A DNA stretch of 64,000 nt from Cephalotus follicularis (taxonomy: Eukaryota; Streptophyta; Magnoliopsida; Oxalidales; Cephalotaceae): NCBI GenBank assembly GCA_001972305.1, contig BDDD01000263.1:31597-95596 (forward strand), in the 5' to 3' direction. Positions 34,563 through 46,422 of this stretch are shown here, piece by piece (the stretch's first letter is position 1; the number at the start of each line of letters is the position of its first letter). The translations under genes and the position numbers were made by a program. The notes below the pieces were generated by a model that was given only the letters and a program-made list of their open reading frames with translations, did not search any database and was not told the origin of the DNA.

Positions 34563-36027
34563 ATTTGAGTATATAATCAAGTATGTGAAAACTAGCAACC
34601 TATATGAGGAAAAAGAAAGAGAATATTAACAGATCATTCCATTTATATTATTACCATAATCCTTGATCTTTTGTAATTATGGCTCCTCCCACTATTCTAA
34701 TCGTATCCCACACCTCCAATGTGGAACTCGATAAGCCTCTTGCCTCCTAGTGGGGATCGGAATCTATCCCGCCCTATCATGATCTCAGCTTTGGCATGAC
34801 AAACCACAATAACAAATAGTTAGGCTTAAAGCACCATATTTACATTAGGTCCTCTTGCCCAAAATGTAAGATCCGATACAAGTTGCGGCCTCCCAGCACA
34901 TACAATCCAAAGCTTTAGCGTGCCAATAGTATGACCCCGGTATAAGTCCGAACCCACAATCCTCAAAGAAATGAACCCGTTTTGACACCCACATGCTTTG
35001 GCCTGTCAGAGTGCCAAAACATGATTATTTCCTTCCGGTGCACCTCACACTGAAATTGAACAGAAATGGTCATACGGGGGACCTCTGCTTTGGCAGTGCT
35101 ATCCCCAATATGTCCACACCATTCAACGAAAATTATGGAAGGCCAACGATGGGACAGCCTTATGTCGCACCGCTTATGGACTTATTATTTCACATGTTTG
35201 GAGGAATTTGGTCTCATAAAATTTTATATATTACCATGACGTTAATTAGATTGATTTTATCTTCCAATCCAATTGAGCGGCTTAGCATGCTTGACGTGTT
35301 TGGATTGTTTGCAAAAAAGAAAACATCCATCTCATGCAACCTATTTCCCACTTAGAAATAAATATGGCGTGGCCAGGGACTAAATCTATGAGTGATCACA
35401 CATGCCAATGTGACCACTCGATCTCATAGGTGAACAATTTAAAACTACTTTATTACAAAATGCACACGCATACATGGCCTTCACTTGGTCTTGTAACTTC
35501 CTTTATCTTCTTCTACAAGCTCCTTTGTTATTCTTCTCTTCTTTGTTTACAAAAAGAAATTTCTCAAAATACATTTAAAAATAAAGAACATAATACAAAT
35601 TGGAGAGAGAGAGAGAGAATAATACGAATAAGGAATCTGTGGTGCTCACAGGCAACCAAATTACAGACCAAATAAAAGCACAAGTTAACAAAGAAAATTA
35701 AACCATCCACAAAAGAAATCAAAAGCTAGGTCGTGTCCCATAACCAACCATCATGCATAAGACATTTAAAATCTACATCCACTATAGACTTTAAATAAAC
35801 ACAAGTAATTTCAATTTCCGATGGCCAATTGAAATAGTTCCACAAGTCCGCCGACATTTCAATAAACCTCCCACTAGATTATTTAAAACCTAGTTTTCCG
35901 AAAAATAAAAAAATTTATTTTATAAAACAACCATGGGAAGGGAATTAAACTAGAATTTCAGGTACTTTAATTATTCCAAAATAGCCACCAAAACCGAAAT
36001 TAAAGTCCAATTGAAATTAAACGGATC
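34563..36027 (-). other. Copia A untranslated leader
   Basis: Between the primer binding site and gag. It matches the leader of D (58372-58747) and part of E (52990-53320), for example the CCCCACTAGGAGG and GTATCGGATCTTACATT words. A GA microsatellite lies near 35604-35618. No gene seen. Confidence 0.7.
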
Positions 36028-36039
36028 GCTCTGATACCA
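36028..36039 (-). other. Copia A primer binding site
   Basis: GCTCTGATACCA, the reverse complement of TGGTATCAGAGC, two bases from the LTR end at 36042. It fixes the element on the minus strand. Confidence 0.9.
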
Positions 36040-36041
36040 CT

Positions 36042-38602
36042 TGTTGGAAACCTGGCAAGGGTTCCTAGTCGATTTGGTCATAGGACGCAAGTGTGTATAA
36101 TTTTAATTTTTCAAAACCACTAAGACTGAAAGTCATGGTCCGCACTTACATCTTAGTACCAAATAGAAAAGCCTAGGATCTCCGTTTAATTAACAAGCGA
36201 ACTAAAACAAGAACAAGCATGCACTAAAAGATAAACCGAACACACGTCGGTAACGATAAAAGTAAGAGCGAAGCAATCATACAAACGTTGGAGGCTCCAC
36301 CACTTTGCCGCTACGCGCTTGCAGTAGCAATTGCTAGTCACCGGTAACACCGCCAGATTTCGGACAGTCCACGTTTGGTCCGAACTTGACACCACCGGAC
36401 TAAAAAAAAAACTACTCAACCCGAATCTGGAGGAGACACGGCCGGAAGCGCACTGGAACACGATGGCCAAAGGCGGCGACTCACTGAGTTCGGACTCAGT
36501 GACTCTCGGTCAACTCGCCATTGACCGGCTAAGACATATGTGGATGCTAACACCACGACGAATGCTCTGGTGGCCCAGACTCAGCGAGACTCGGCCAGGA
36601 ATGCCAACAACCGCGGACAACGAGTCATGGGGTTGACTCGCCGTTTGTCATCAGCGGCCGCCAAGACACCGAACGGCTCAGCGACACCAGCCCGACACAC
36701 CCCAACCCAAGACTCACCGTGACTCGGCGCGGAATGCCAAGTCACAGCAGGCCGATGCGTCAACTCGCCCAGTTGACTCACCACGCACAAACACCGGCCA
36801 AAACTCATGGGAAACGTAAAACAAGGATCAAAATGGATAGAGCCATTGATTGGCTCCACCCACTGTGATCAACGGCGGGGGAAGAGGCACAGAGAGCAAG
36901 CGACGACAGAAAACGTGATCTTCTACCAGGGAGAAAAGAGAGGAGAAAACGGGAGAGAAAGGGGAGAAGGCTTACAGGGGAAGGATGCTCGAATCTTCCC
37001 AGGCACCGACTCGAAGCGCCGTCGTCTTCTACGGCCAGAAACGGGCCCCTGCGTGTGACTCGTGAAGCGTCTCTCTCTCTCTCGGCTTATTGCGCACGCC
37101 AGGCGCTGGGAGAGAATGTGAGGGAGAGTGTGTGAGAGAGATTTTAAAAATTAATTTTAAAATGCATTTTTGACTTAATAAATAAGTTTTTCTTTTTCTC
37201 TCTTATTTCTCTTCTTATTATTTTCTCCTTCTCTATAAATTTAAAGTCTTTTTCAAAATTAAAATGTTTCTCCCCTTTTTAAAATAAAGACTCTCTCTTT
37301 AATTTTGATTTAATAAAATTAAATCATGCTCCAGCTTTAAATCTCTTATATTTCAAGATGACTATTAGTGGAACGAAAAACAAAACACTAATGTCAAAAT
37401 AATATACAGTACTTAAAAACTAGATTTACCACCAAGTGAGCATGTGTGTAGCATGCCTCACTTTTCCAATAATCAGGCAGGACCTGAAAGCCCGGTGGAT
37501 TTGCAGTACAATGATAAATTTCCTAGAACATCCCGAAGTTCGGATACGACTATCCAGCTAATAGTCCCGGTGTGAGCTATAATCACCCCCGGATCCGCGG
37601 ACCAAAAAGTACCATGTATATCATTCATTAACCGGTTCCCCAGTACTTTATCACTGTCATCGGTTTGCGTGCCACGTATCCTTCGTCATCTCGGCTCCGA
37701 CCGCGGACTAGGGTTTGGATAAATGTCACCCCTAGGAAAAACCGCGATAACTATAATTCTACGAACGCACTGAGACTATGGGAGATATCCCCGGAAACCT
37801 CTTGTTCCCAATCTCACAGTACCCGACTGGGAATTTTAAGTCTTCAACGGTCATAGATGTTAGAGAGCCTATAACCCTCAACACGGGTGTGACGATCCCA
37901 TCTTGCGAACTCGCCCATACATCTCAATGCATCTCCCACAAGGCCCAAAGAAAACCCTTTTGCCAACACGTGGCTAGTGCTGGGGAAGGCGGAAATCAAA
38001 GCCAAGCAGTTACTACACAACGTATGCCAGCCGCTCAGGTCTAACGATACAACGTAAATCACGTATGATCTACAAGTCAACTTTGACTGAGCACTACAGC
38101 GACAATATGAACTCTATTAACAGAGGTGTTGACTCTCCAAATAGATAACCTATGGTGGGTCGGTTCAGTGTCGTGCCTCTGTACGCACCCCGCATCAGCT
38201 TTAGGGTAAAACCCAAATGGCAATGAGATGATCCATCCTCCTTTACCATTCGGAGCAAGCATAACACGGCAAGTCTTTGCTGTTCATCAATTGCACTAAG
38301 ATAGTGAACCTATGACTTGGAACTTTTGTCACAAGGGAGTAAGGATCTCATTCTCATAACCTCTCAGGCACGAGATCCAACCCTTTATGGACAGGGCGCT
38401 ATATGTGTATTCTGTTGACATGGTGATCAACTGATCCGTAGAGACGGTATGGCATAATACATATGGCCAGTTGCCAATCTTTACTGAAAATGCGCAATAA
38501 AACATGAATGGAACTAAGAATGTACGATTCAAGAGTGTGTCATATGTTAACAACATATGTTTGCTGCCTTCTCGTGGCTTGCAGGGACACCCTAATCTAA
38601 CA
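36042..38602 (-). repeat. Copia element A 5' LTR, 2,561 bp
   Basis: On the minus strand it begins TGTTAGATTAGGGTGTCCC at 38602 and ends GGTTTCCAACA at 36042. Paired with 23170-25723; roughly one substitution every 15-25 bases by eye, so an old insertion. No genes; reading frames such as 36807-37058 and 37778-38044 mirror those in the other LTR. Confidence 0.92.
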
Positions 38603-38888
38603 ATATCCTACCTAGAGGATTTCCTTACTGAGATTTCTTCTCAGATTTGGGATCCTTTCCCAATTATGTCTTAAGAGGATTCAACATCTAATTCCTTATC
38701 GTCCTATGGTTTTTCACCTGGTAGTAACTTCCTTAGTTACACCTTACTCCCACTATTTCCTGTAATTAGCAGTACGCGATACAAAACTTTTGTTCGCTGG
38801 GATAGGCGCAACAAAAACTTTTGTTCGAAGGGATGGTAAAATGATATCCTAAGCCTATCTCAAGATATCCCATAAACAGGCAATGATC
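38603..38888 (-). pseudogene. Copia element B, integrase-RT linker fragment
   Basis: Minus strand, continuous with 23164 once element A and one copy of the target duplication are removed. It parallels 60420-60660 of element D (the region with CAGTGGGAGT, then GGATCCCAA...CTGAGA words). It ends at 38888 against another LTR. Confidence 0.75.
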
Positions 38889-38890
38889 CA

Positions 38891-39525
38891 TGCTGGGAAC
38901 GCGTGGCCCACACGCAGCGGAAGACTTATCAACTCGTACTTGTTACAAATCCAGTCGGCTGGATTTATACGGCAGTCAGCTGGATTTGATGGCGCATATC
39001 TTGAATATAGCCGTTGGTGATGGACAGTCGGCTGCTTACTCTGGGCAGTCAGCTGGTGGACCTGGCAGTCGACTGGTGCTCTGTTCCAGTCGGCTGTTGG
39101 AGCTAGAAATGGAGTTTTCAGAAGTCACTGCCTGAATTTGCACAAATGTGGACAGTCGGCTGGATTCCCTGGCAGTCGACTGGTTCCCCTGGCAGTCAAC
39201 TGGATCCCCTGGCAGTCGACTGGTGCCCTGCTTCAGTCGGCTGTCTTGTCCTGGCAGTCGACTGCTCCCCTGTGGCAGTCGGCTGGATCATGTGTTCCTG
39301 CAGTTTCTGGAGTTGTTTGAAGAACCAGTCGGCTACACAACCCATGGCAGTCGACTACTCAACCTTGGCAGTCGGCTGGATTTCTTGGCAGTCGGCTGGA
39401 TTACCCTGTACCTGCAGAAATGACCTTGGCACAACTTTGTACACAAAATCAAGTGAGTATATGAAGTTGTAACTCAGAGAATTATGCATACAAGTAATAT
39501 ATGTTTGTTAATCATCAAAATAACA
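38891..39525 (-). repeat. Copia-type LTR G, 635 bp, minus strand
   Basis: On the minus strand it starts TGTTATTTTGATGATTAAC at 39525, a start typical of several copia LTRs, and ends GCGTTCCCAGCA at 38891. To its left GCAATGATCCA could be a decayed primer site. Flanks (ATCCA and TATGT) do not match, so no target duplication. Most of its length is a 17-unit palindrome array. Confidence 0.65.
38952..39398. repeat. 17-unit CAGTCG(A/G)CTG array in LTR G
   Basis: Units start at 38952, 38973; 39025, 39046, 39066, 39087; 39153, 39173, 39193, 39213, 39234, 39255, 39276; 39326, 39348, 39369, 39389. Within groups the spacing is 20-22 bp; groups are 50-66 bp apart. Unit variants are CAGTCGACTG, CAGTCGGCTG, CAGTCAGCTG and CAGTCAACTG. 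Confidence 0.93.
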
Positions 39526-39527
39526 TA

Positions 39528-40736
39528 TGTTAATGCAATTAACGGGGTGGCAAAGGCCAACACAATCCATGCAAGCCGCAATTCAAATTCTGCCGAATCT
39601 CCATCATGCGCCCCATGTGTTCGCCATCCATGATGTCTCAAGCCCACCATACAGGCATGCAGTCTTCAACACAACCCATGCATGCAACACGCCACAATTC
39701 AACGCCAGCAGCGCTCCACGTAGCCCAGCCCACATGCGCATCAAGCCCATGCGCCTCAGGAAGCAACATAAATTTTAATGTATGCATTAGGTTTTTAGTC
39801 GGCTACATGTACATATATATATTGCATTGTGAGTAGTAAGTAGGTGGCTGCAACACAATTAGCGGTAGTACGAAAACGCAAAAAGAAAAACACGCGAGAA
39901 GGCGGCAGCAACAGTTGATTTTTAATGGTGAATTCTTTGAAGAAGATAGCTGCTATCATCGTCGTGTCCGGCTAAGTATTTTTAATCCCTAGATGTAGAA
40001 GAACCTATGTTATATATATATTTCTATTTTGGTTTCAAGTTTAATTGCATGTTTGTGAGACACTTTTTCTTATTAATGTAGTGACAACATTGATGAGAAC
40101 AATTTTTAATATATAAAATATGTTTTGATGATTTATTGTTAGTAGCTTTATTTCATCTATATCATGCAATACTTTTTATGTGATTGAACCAATGACAGCC
40201 TTTAACCAATCAACCTTTTGAGAGTATCAAGGTGTGATAGGATAGGTTGTACCTAGGCTAAATAACCAGTTTGCTGTGTTAAACAAAGACACCCTTTAAC
40301 CAATCAACCTTTTGAGAGTATCAAGGTTTGACAGGATAGGTTATACCTAAGTTAATTCGGTAATTTTCTGCGCTAAACTGAAACTTGTGCCATGAATTTG
40401 AATATATATATATACATGCGGGGATTCTCACATCTACGGGATTGCTGTTTCATAATACTATTCTTGTTTATTTATTTTGTTAGTTTACGTTAGATATTTA
40501 ATTTGAATTGTTTAGTTTTTCATTAAATTAGTTTAATTCAAAACCAATTCTCTTTTCAATTCATTTGCATTGCTAGCTTAGATTAAATTAATTTAGTATT
40601 TGTTATTTCTGTTTAGTGGCATCCTAAGTTTATTTTTATAGCTTCTCCTTTCAGTACTTCATGGGAACGATCCCTACTTCCACTTGCTAAATTATTAGAT
40701 TAGGGTAATTTTGATTTGGCCTAATGACACCCATCA
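39528..40736 (+). repeat. Tat/Athila-like gypsy LTR (ends approximate)
   Basis: Runs from about TGTTAATGCAATTAACGG to CTAATGACACCCATCA. Words such as AATCCCTAGATGTAG, CATGGGAACGATCCCTACTTCC and the GACACCCATCA end are familiar from Tat/Athila LTRs (recollection, not a search). No target duplication found. No credible gene. Confidence 0.5.
40198..40379. repeat. About 92-bp tandem duplication
   Basis: CTTTAACCAATCAACCTTTT followed by GAGAGTATCAAGGT occurs at about 40199 and again at about 40294. Both copies continue through GGATAGGTT and end near a GCTAAAC/GTTAAAC word. Confidence 0.85.
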
Positions 40737-40751
40737 GCCTCTGATACAACT

Positions 40752-43182
40752 TGTTGGAACCTAGGAACGCAGCGGAAGAAAATAGTTTCAGGCAACTAGG
40801 GTTTAGGGTGACTAATTTTGAAAATCGGATTCTGGCATAAAGAACACCCATAACTATTACCTAAAATTGTCCCAAGTTGGCCCTAGGATCACTAATTGGA
40901 CATGTAAATGTCCACATGGCCGATCCAAGCATGGGAGGGTTTGGTTGGCCTAGGGTTTTCCAACCCCAAAAAAGGCCAACTAGGTGAATGGATAGGATTA
41001 GCACACTATACCCTAAACCATTGCCAAACTTTGTCTAACCCTTAAAAGGAGAGCTAGGGTTCAGCATAACCCTAGACATAACATACAACCTACATATAAA
41101 CAAATCATCTAGAGCTTGGCAAAGCTCTAGGAACAACACACACACCACTTCCACAAAGAAAGTAAAGGTGAAGGATGATAGAACTTACTTAAGGTCTTTA
41201 CTCCTTCAACTTTGAGATTTCCTTCCTTTGAGCTCCAAGACTTTCAACTTCAAATTAATTACTCCCCTTGACAAAACAAAGAAGTTTTATGAAGCCACTT
41301 GAAGTGAAGCTTATGTTCTAGAAAAACTAGACAATTGGAGATAGAGATTTTTGTGTAATCTCCACCTACAATTGCTTTGGTATGGTAAGAGGAAGGTAAG
41401 ATGGATTTTCTCCTTTTGAACAATGAAGTTCTAAGCATCCATGGTGATGCTTTCTTCTTCAACAAAGTAGAGAAGATGAAGAGAAGAAAAGAGAGAGTGT
41501 TAGAGAGAAAAATAATTTTCTTCTTCTTTATAATTATGTTGTCATGTGCTATCTTAAATGTTCATGATAATATCTTCACTCACATGTCTTCTAATCCACT
41601 TAGAAGATGACAACAAACACCATTTCCCTCTCTCTTTGGCTGGCCGTGTGCTTTCATTTTAAGCCAAGCATTAGCTTGCTTCATGGCTAAGTAAAGCATT
41701 ACTTAATGGCTAAGTAATCTTTTACTTAATGGCTAAGTAAACCTAGTTACCTCAAAATAACTATTTAGTCACTACATAGTAACTTAGCCTCCAATTTAGG
41801 CAGGCCATACCCTAGCTCACAAAGTTAGGGTTCGGCCCAATTGGTCTCTCTCTCCATAAAAAGTCAACTTTTCACAAATGACCAAAATACCCCACAGCCC
41901 GGAATGATCTATTTATGGTGCAGCTCGATTTCACTTCCTTAGAAATGAATAAAGTCTAGCAAAATAAATATTCATAGGCCAAGTAACACCTCCCAGGTGC
42001 TATCCTCTCACTAAATGACATGTGCCCCGCACATATCAACATGATCCATAAACAGGAGGGACCCGAAAGCCCGGTTGGATCCCGGTACCACTATAAGTTT
42101 CCCAGAACATCCCAGAGTTCTGGTACGACCACTTTAATAGTTCCCGACCATTAAAACTACCCCAGTGTGATTCCTTATCAACCCCCGGATCCATGGGATA
42201 AACCATGTCTATAAGTCGTTATTCGGTAAACCAGTACTTTATCCAGTTAACGGCATATGTGTCATGTATCCTACGCCATACTTAGCTCCGACCGTGACCT
42301 AGGGTTTAAAATAATGTCACCCCCAGGTAAAGCCACGATAACTATAAATTCATGTATGCACTAAGACTATCGACAGACTATCCCAGAAAACCCTATTCCA
42401 GCCTGCCTATACCTGGCCATGAATTTTAAGTCTTCAATGGACATAAATAATATAGAGCCGATCACCCTCTTACCGGTGTGAGGATTCCTTATTGCAAACT
42501 AATCCATACATCTGAATGAAGTTTCTACAAGACCCAAAGACAACCCTTTTGCTAGCACGTGGCTAGCGCTGGGGAAGGCAAAAATCAAAGTCAAGCAGTT
42601 GCAACGTAATGCATGATAGCCGCTTAGGTCTAAGGACACAACGTAGCTCCATGAATGGTCTACTAGTCACCATATACTATACATTACCGAGACTATAGGA
42701 ATCCTACTGACATAGATAAGACTTTCCAAATAGGTTTCCTATGGTGGGTCTGTTCAGTGACATGCTCCTTGTATGCACCCCGCATCAGCTTTAGGGTAAA
42801 CCCAAATGACAACGAGATGATCCATCCTCCACTAAACCCGGGAGCAAGCATAATACAAAAAGTCTTTACGGTTCAACTATTGCCCTAAAAAGTGAACCTA
42901 TGACTTCGAATAATTTGTCAAAAGGGAATAAGGATCTCATTCTCATAACCTCTCAGGCATGAGATCCAACCATTTTACGACATGGCACTATATGTGTACT
43001 CAGATGACATGGTGATCACCCGATCCGTTTAAGATGGTTTGGGATAAAACATATAGTATGGTTTGCCATTGTTCAATTAAATGTGCACATTAACAAAAAA
43101 AATGAATACAGATCATATAAATAGAAAGTGTTTGTACAAGCTGAATATCACCACGTGGCATGTAGGGACACCCCTACTCCAA
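40752..43182 (-). repeat. Copia LTR C (minus), truncated, with adjacent primer binding site
   Basis: Ends (minus strand) GGTTCCAACA at 40752, with a decayed primer site CTCTGATACAAC at 40739-40750 to the left, so it is a 5' LTR. Its start (minus) GGAGTAGGGGTGTCCC lacks the first bases at 43182, where gypsy F begins. It shares blocks with copia A and D LTRs, such as CCCAGAACATCCC near 42100 and CCTATGGTGGGTC near 42740. The internal region is gone, replaced by the Tat/Athila-like LTR. Confidence 0.78.
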
Positions 43183-44474
43183 AATGGTTTATGCAAAACG
43201 AGGTAGATGACATTCTGGATGACTTAACCGTCGACGCCCACGTTATAAGCATCGACGCTTTTACGTGTTAGAACTATTATCGTCGATGCAAAGGTAAAGC
43301 GTCGACACCCTGTTGAACATTGCAGGTGTTGCGATGTTCATAACGATTCCTAACTTGCTAAATGTTAGTGTGATGATTTGGATACATATGTATGGAACCC
43401 ACTACGCGTATTACACATGAACGGAACGCCTCTGGGATTGCATGTAGGTTTGGGGGATGAATTCTCCCTTGGATCATGACTGGTGGAAGTGATATTCATG
43501 TTATCACTTAAACAGTCGACACTTAAGATAAAGCATTGACGCCTGTGGAATGGTACGCTATGGAAATGGAACTATTGAAGCGTCGACGTTAAGGTTCCTA
43601 CCTTAAGCATCGACGCCCTCGAATTACATGTCAACGCTCAAGGGTCCTGACCTTGAAGCGTCAACGCCATTGGAAGGGATCAACGCTTTACATTGTGATA
43701 AGCACTGACGCTTGGAATGGAAATGTCGACGCTTAGAGATCATAAGCGTCAACTCCCAGGGGATAAACGTCGATGCTTATCCCCCTACTATTTCAGATTG
43801 AAGCAGCGGATTGGCTATGAACCAGCTTGGATGAGGAACAAGTTGTAATAATGTATTTATTTGGAATTGTATTCTTCTGGATATTGTTAAGTTGGTTCTG
43901 TACTAAATGGTGGTTGTACACTGCATTATTGGTTTACATGTTTTATGTTGTTAATGGATAACGTCATGATCATGCTTCATCGTGAGCTGTTAGCATTTAG
44001 TCGTACTTGTTATGAAATATCAATTGGTGTTGAAACGATGGAACCATGTACTAGTTAAAGTGATCGGATTATTGCATAACGGATTATGACATTTATTTAA
44101 TGGGGTTGCATTGTTATTATGATTGATGAATAATGTTTACCGTACTTGATGATTTTACGCATCGTACGGATCGTTAAATGTTATTGAAATCAATGGTTCA
44201 AGTACCTTTGGATTAAACATCATCGTATTGATGGATTTATGAAATGATTGAATCATGCTCCATTTTGTGGGCAATTAACGATGGAGTTTGATTAAGTGTT
44301 GGTAACATGTGGTGTGGGACGCATGTTACGTTGTTTAATTCGGATTATAATTTGAATGCTTCCGCAAGATGTAAACTGTCCTAAAGGTTTTAAATTTTAC
44401 CGTAAATTGTATTGGCCGGATATCGTGTTAATTGCTTAAGCTTTCGCGTTTGTTTGTGAAAACGGGGCGTGACA
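43183..44474 (+). repeat. Gypsy F 5' LTR, truncated and internally deleted
   Basis: Matches 47280-49423 but lacks about the first 1,020 bp of the LTR and an 893-bp internal block. Ends GGGGCGTGACA at 44474 before the primer site. Carries AAGCGTCGACGC units at 43231, 43252, 43283, 43302 and then from 43516 to 43770. Confidence 0.85.
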
Positions 44475-44478
44475 AAGG

Positions 44479-44490
44479 TGGTATCAGAGC
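44479..44490 (+). other. Gypsy F primer binding site
   Basis: TGGTATCAGAGC four bases after the LTR end. Confidence 0.85.
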
Positions 44491-44582
44491 ATATTCCATG
44501 TATGCTTAGCTTGGATATTATCCTTGTCAATTAACATTTGTTTCCTAAAAGATGACTGAAACCTTTTCCTTATAGGGAACAA

Positions 44583-45722
44583 ATGGATGGTAGAAGGAAG
44601 TGCGGAAGGACTAGAGCTGTGGACGAGAATGCTCCACAAGAGGCCAATGTGCCACAAAATGCAAATGTGGGGAGAGATCCGATGAATCTCATGGCTGATA
44701 ACTTCCAACAATATCTGGCTACCATTGCAGCAAATACAGAGGCGATGCGGCGCTCGTATGCCCATGGTGCACATAATGATGGTAATCAGTTTGGGACAAA
44801 CCTTGAGAGGTTTATGAGGCAGAATCCTCCTAGCTTCAAGGGAGAGCTCGATGCTACAATTGTAGAAAGATGGTTACATGATCTAGAGAAGATCTTTGAT
44901 GTGATGGAATGCACCGATGGTCAGAAACTAAGATTTGCTGTATATTGGTTATGTGAAGAGGCCACCCACTGGTGGGAGATGGTCAAGGCAAAATGGGAGT
45001 CAATTGGGCTTGATAGTACTTGGGATAGGTTTCAGGAGGAGTTCTTGGTGACCCATGTGCCCCGGATTGAGCGGGAACAGAGAGAGACAGAACTCTTGGA
45101 GTTACGTCAAGGTGACACGACAGTGGCCGAATATCAGGCCAGATTCATGGAATTGGCTACACATTCAGCATACTTGGTGCCTGATGATGAAAAGAAAATT
45201 CGGAGATTTCTGAACAGCTTGCGACCGGATCTTCGGTCAAAAATTAGAGCTATGGAGCTGGAGACCTTTGTACAGGTTGCTCAAATAGCAAGATTGTTGG
45301 AGAGCATATTAGATGAAGACCATGCTGAGAGGGCGCTGAGCAAACAAATCTCTACACAGTCTAGACCCGCCTCATCAAAATGACAAAGTAGTGATTCTCC
45401 AACAAAATCAGTGAAGGATAGATCTCAATAGATTGCTATTAAGGGTGCTACTAGTATGGGAAGTAATGTGAAAACAGTACTTTGCTTCCATTGCGGCCGT
45501 GTAGGCCATCAGCAGAAGGAGTGTTGAGCAAAGAATGGATTCCGTACGAGGTGTGGTGCACCCAGTCATGCAAAGACCAAGTGTACGAGACGTCAGACAA
45601 GAGTGCTTACTGGACCTACGATTAGTGGCGGCACTGCGGCCGAACCTTCACGACAGGTAGATAAGGGCAAAGGTATCATGAGAGGTAAGATTTTTACTCT
45701 TACTTTTGAAGTTTACTTCTGA
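44583..45722 (+). pseudogene. Gypsy F gag, Tekay-like, with zinc knuckle
   Basis: Starts MDGRRKCGRT at 44583, just after the leader, and is open for 266 codons to TGA 45381-45383. The same frame goes on to 45722 with two more stops. The gag core (LERFMRQNPPSF, LRQGDTTVAEYQ, RRFLNSLRPDLRS) is well kept. Zinc knuckle CFHCGRVGHQQKEC lies near 45482, with a second cysteine cluster after it. The match to a normal Tekay gag-pol breaks off at GKIFTLT, where protease should begin. This is the best-kept gag in the window and could produce a capsid-like protein of 266 residues without the knuckle. Confidence 0.88.
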
Positions 45723-46079
45723 TGTCGAAAGTACTTCGTATTGCTTAATATAAAGTGTTATTGATTGACTGGATTGTCCGTGGTTGTGATTGGATAGATG
45801 GATACTAAGAAATATTAAGTTAGGACCTACGAGGGCTAACTAACGTGTACGAGAATGAATAAATGGTTGACCTAACGGTCAAGGGAATTATTGGATATTG
45901 TCTGATTGACTGAGAAAATGAACAACCATACACAATGTGTTGGTATAGGACAACGTGTGTCCTTAGCTAACTTCTATATTCTTCTTGACATAATAAATGA
46001 GTGTGGGCCGTATCGTATCCATACCGGTTGTATCGAATGGTGGACTGGATGGTGACTCGACGAAAAGATCGGCGAGGAT
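45723..46079 (+). other. Unrecognised segment replacing pol in gypsy F
   Basis: About 360 bp with no protease, RT or integrase words and no long reading frame. It lies between the gag end and the chromodomain scrap. Might be filler from the deletion event or untranslated sequence of a non-autonomous subfamily. Confidence 0.5.
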
Positions 46080-46235
46080 TCCGGATTGGAAGACTCGGGT
46101 GTTGAGGGACCGAACCATACCTATGGTGAAAGTTCAATGGTAGTTCCGCTATCCTGATAAAAAGAAGTGAGAATGTGAAGAGGATATTAGGGAATAATAC
46201 CCTAATTTACTCTACAAGTGTTGAAAAAATTCGAG
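46080..46235 (+). pseudogene. Gypsy F chromodomain-end remnant
   Basis: Reads as RVLRDRTIPMVKVQW with a stop, followed by a frameshifted end near YPNLLYK, the same position as the chromodomain-like tail at 11290-11395. RT, RNase H and the integrase core are missing. Confidence 0.8.
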
Positions 46236-46243
46236 GACGAATT

Positions 46244-46262
46244 TCTTTGAAGGAGGGTGGAT
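46244..46262 (+). other. Gypsy F polypurine tract
   Basis: CTTTGAAGGAGGGTGGAT just before LTR start TGTAATGCCC, preceded by the conserved ATTCGAGGACGAATTT word also found at 11412 in the Tekay-like element. Confidence 0.82.
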
Positions 46263-46422
46263 TGTAATGCCCGGGAATTTCACATGATATAATATTTTAA
46301 TTCTGATATAATTCGATTGTGAAATTAAGGAGATATGATGGGAACTCCATATTCTTATGTAGCAATTTGACAAAGGAATGTCAAGGTGTTGTTTGGAATT
46401 GAAATGTTGAAATATTGAACTG

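Larger units (their letters stand above)
23170..38602 (-). mobile_element. Copia element A, full length with two nested solo LTRs, inserted in element B
   Basis: Minus-strand element with 5' LTR 36042-38602, primer binding site 36028-36039, leader, gag, protease, integrase, RT, RNase H and 3' LTR 23170-25723. Flanks ATATA (23165-23169) and ATATC (38603-38607) form a 5-bp target duplication with one mismatch. Joining 23164 to 38603 restores the order of element B, confirming the insertion. Without the two nested LTRs it is about 10.2 kb. RT/RNase H words resemble the Angela/Tork group (inference). All genes are decayed. Confidence 0.88.

Noticed and set aside
38952-39398. Regularly spaced repeats resembling a CRISPR array
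   Set aside because: Repeats are 10 bp with 10-12 bp spacers, inside a plant LTR, with no cas genes; spacing reflects palindrome phasing.
38886-39530. Target duplication around LTR G
   Set aside because: Flanks ATCCA and TATGT do not match; boundaries or later damage are uncertain.
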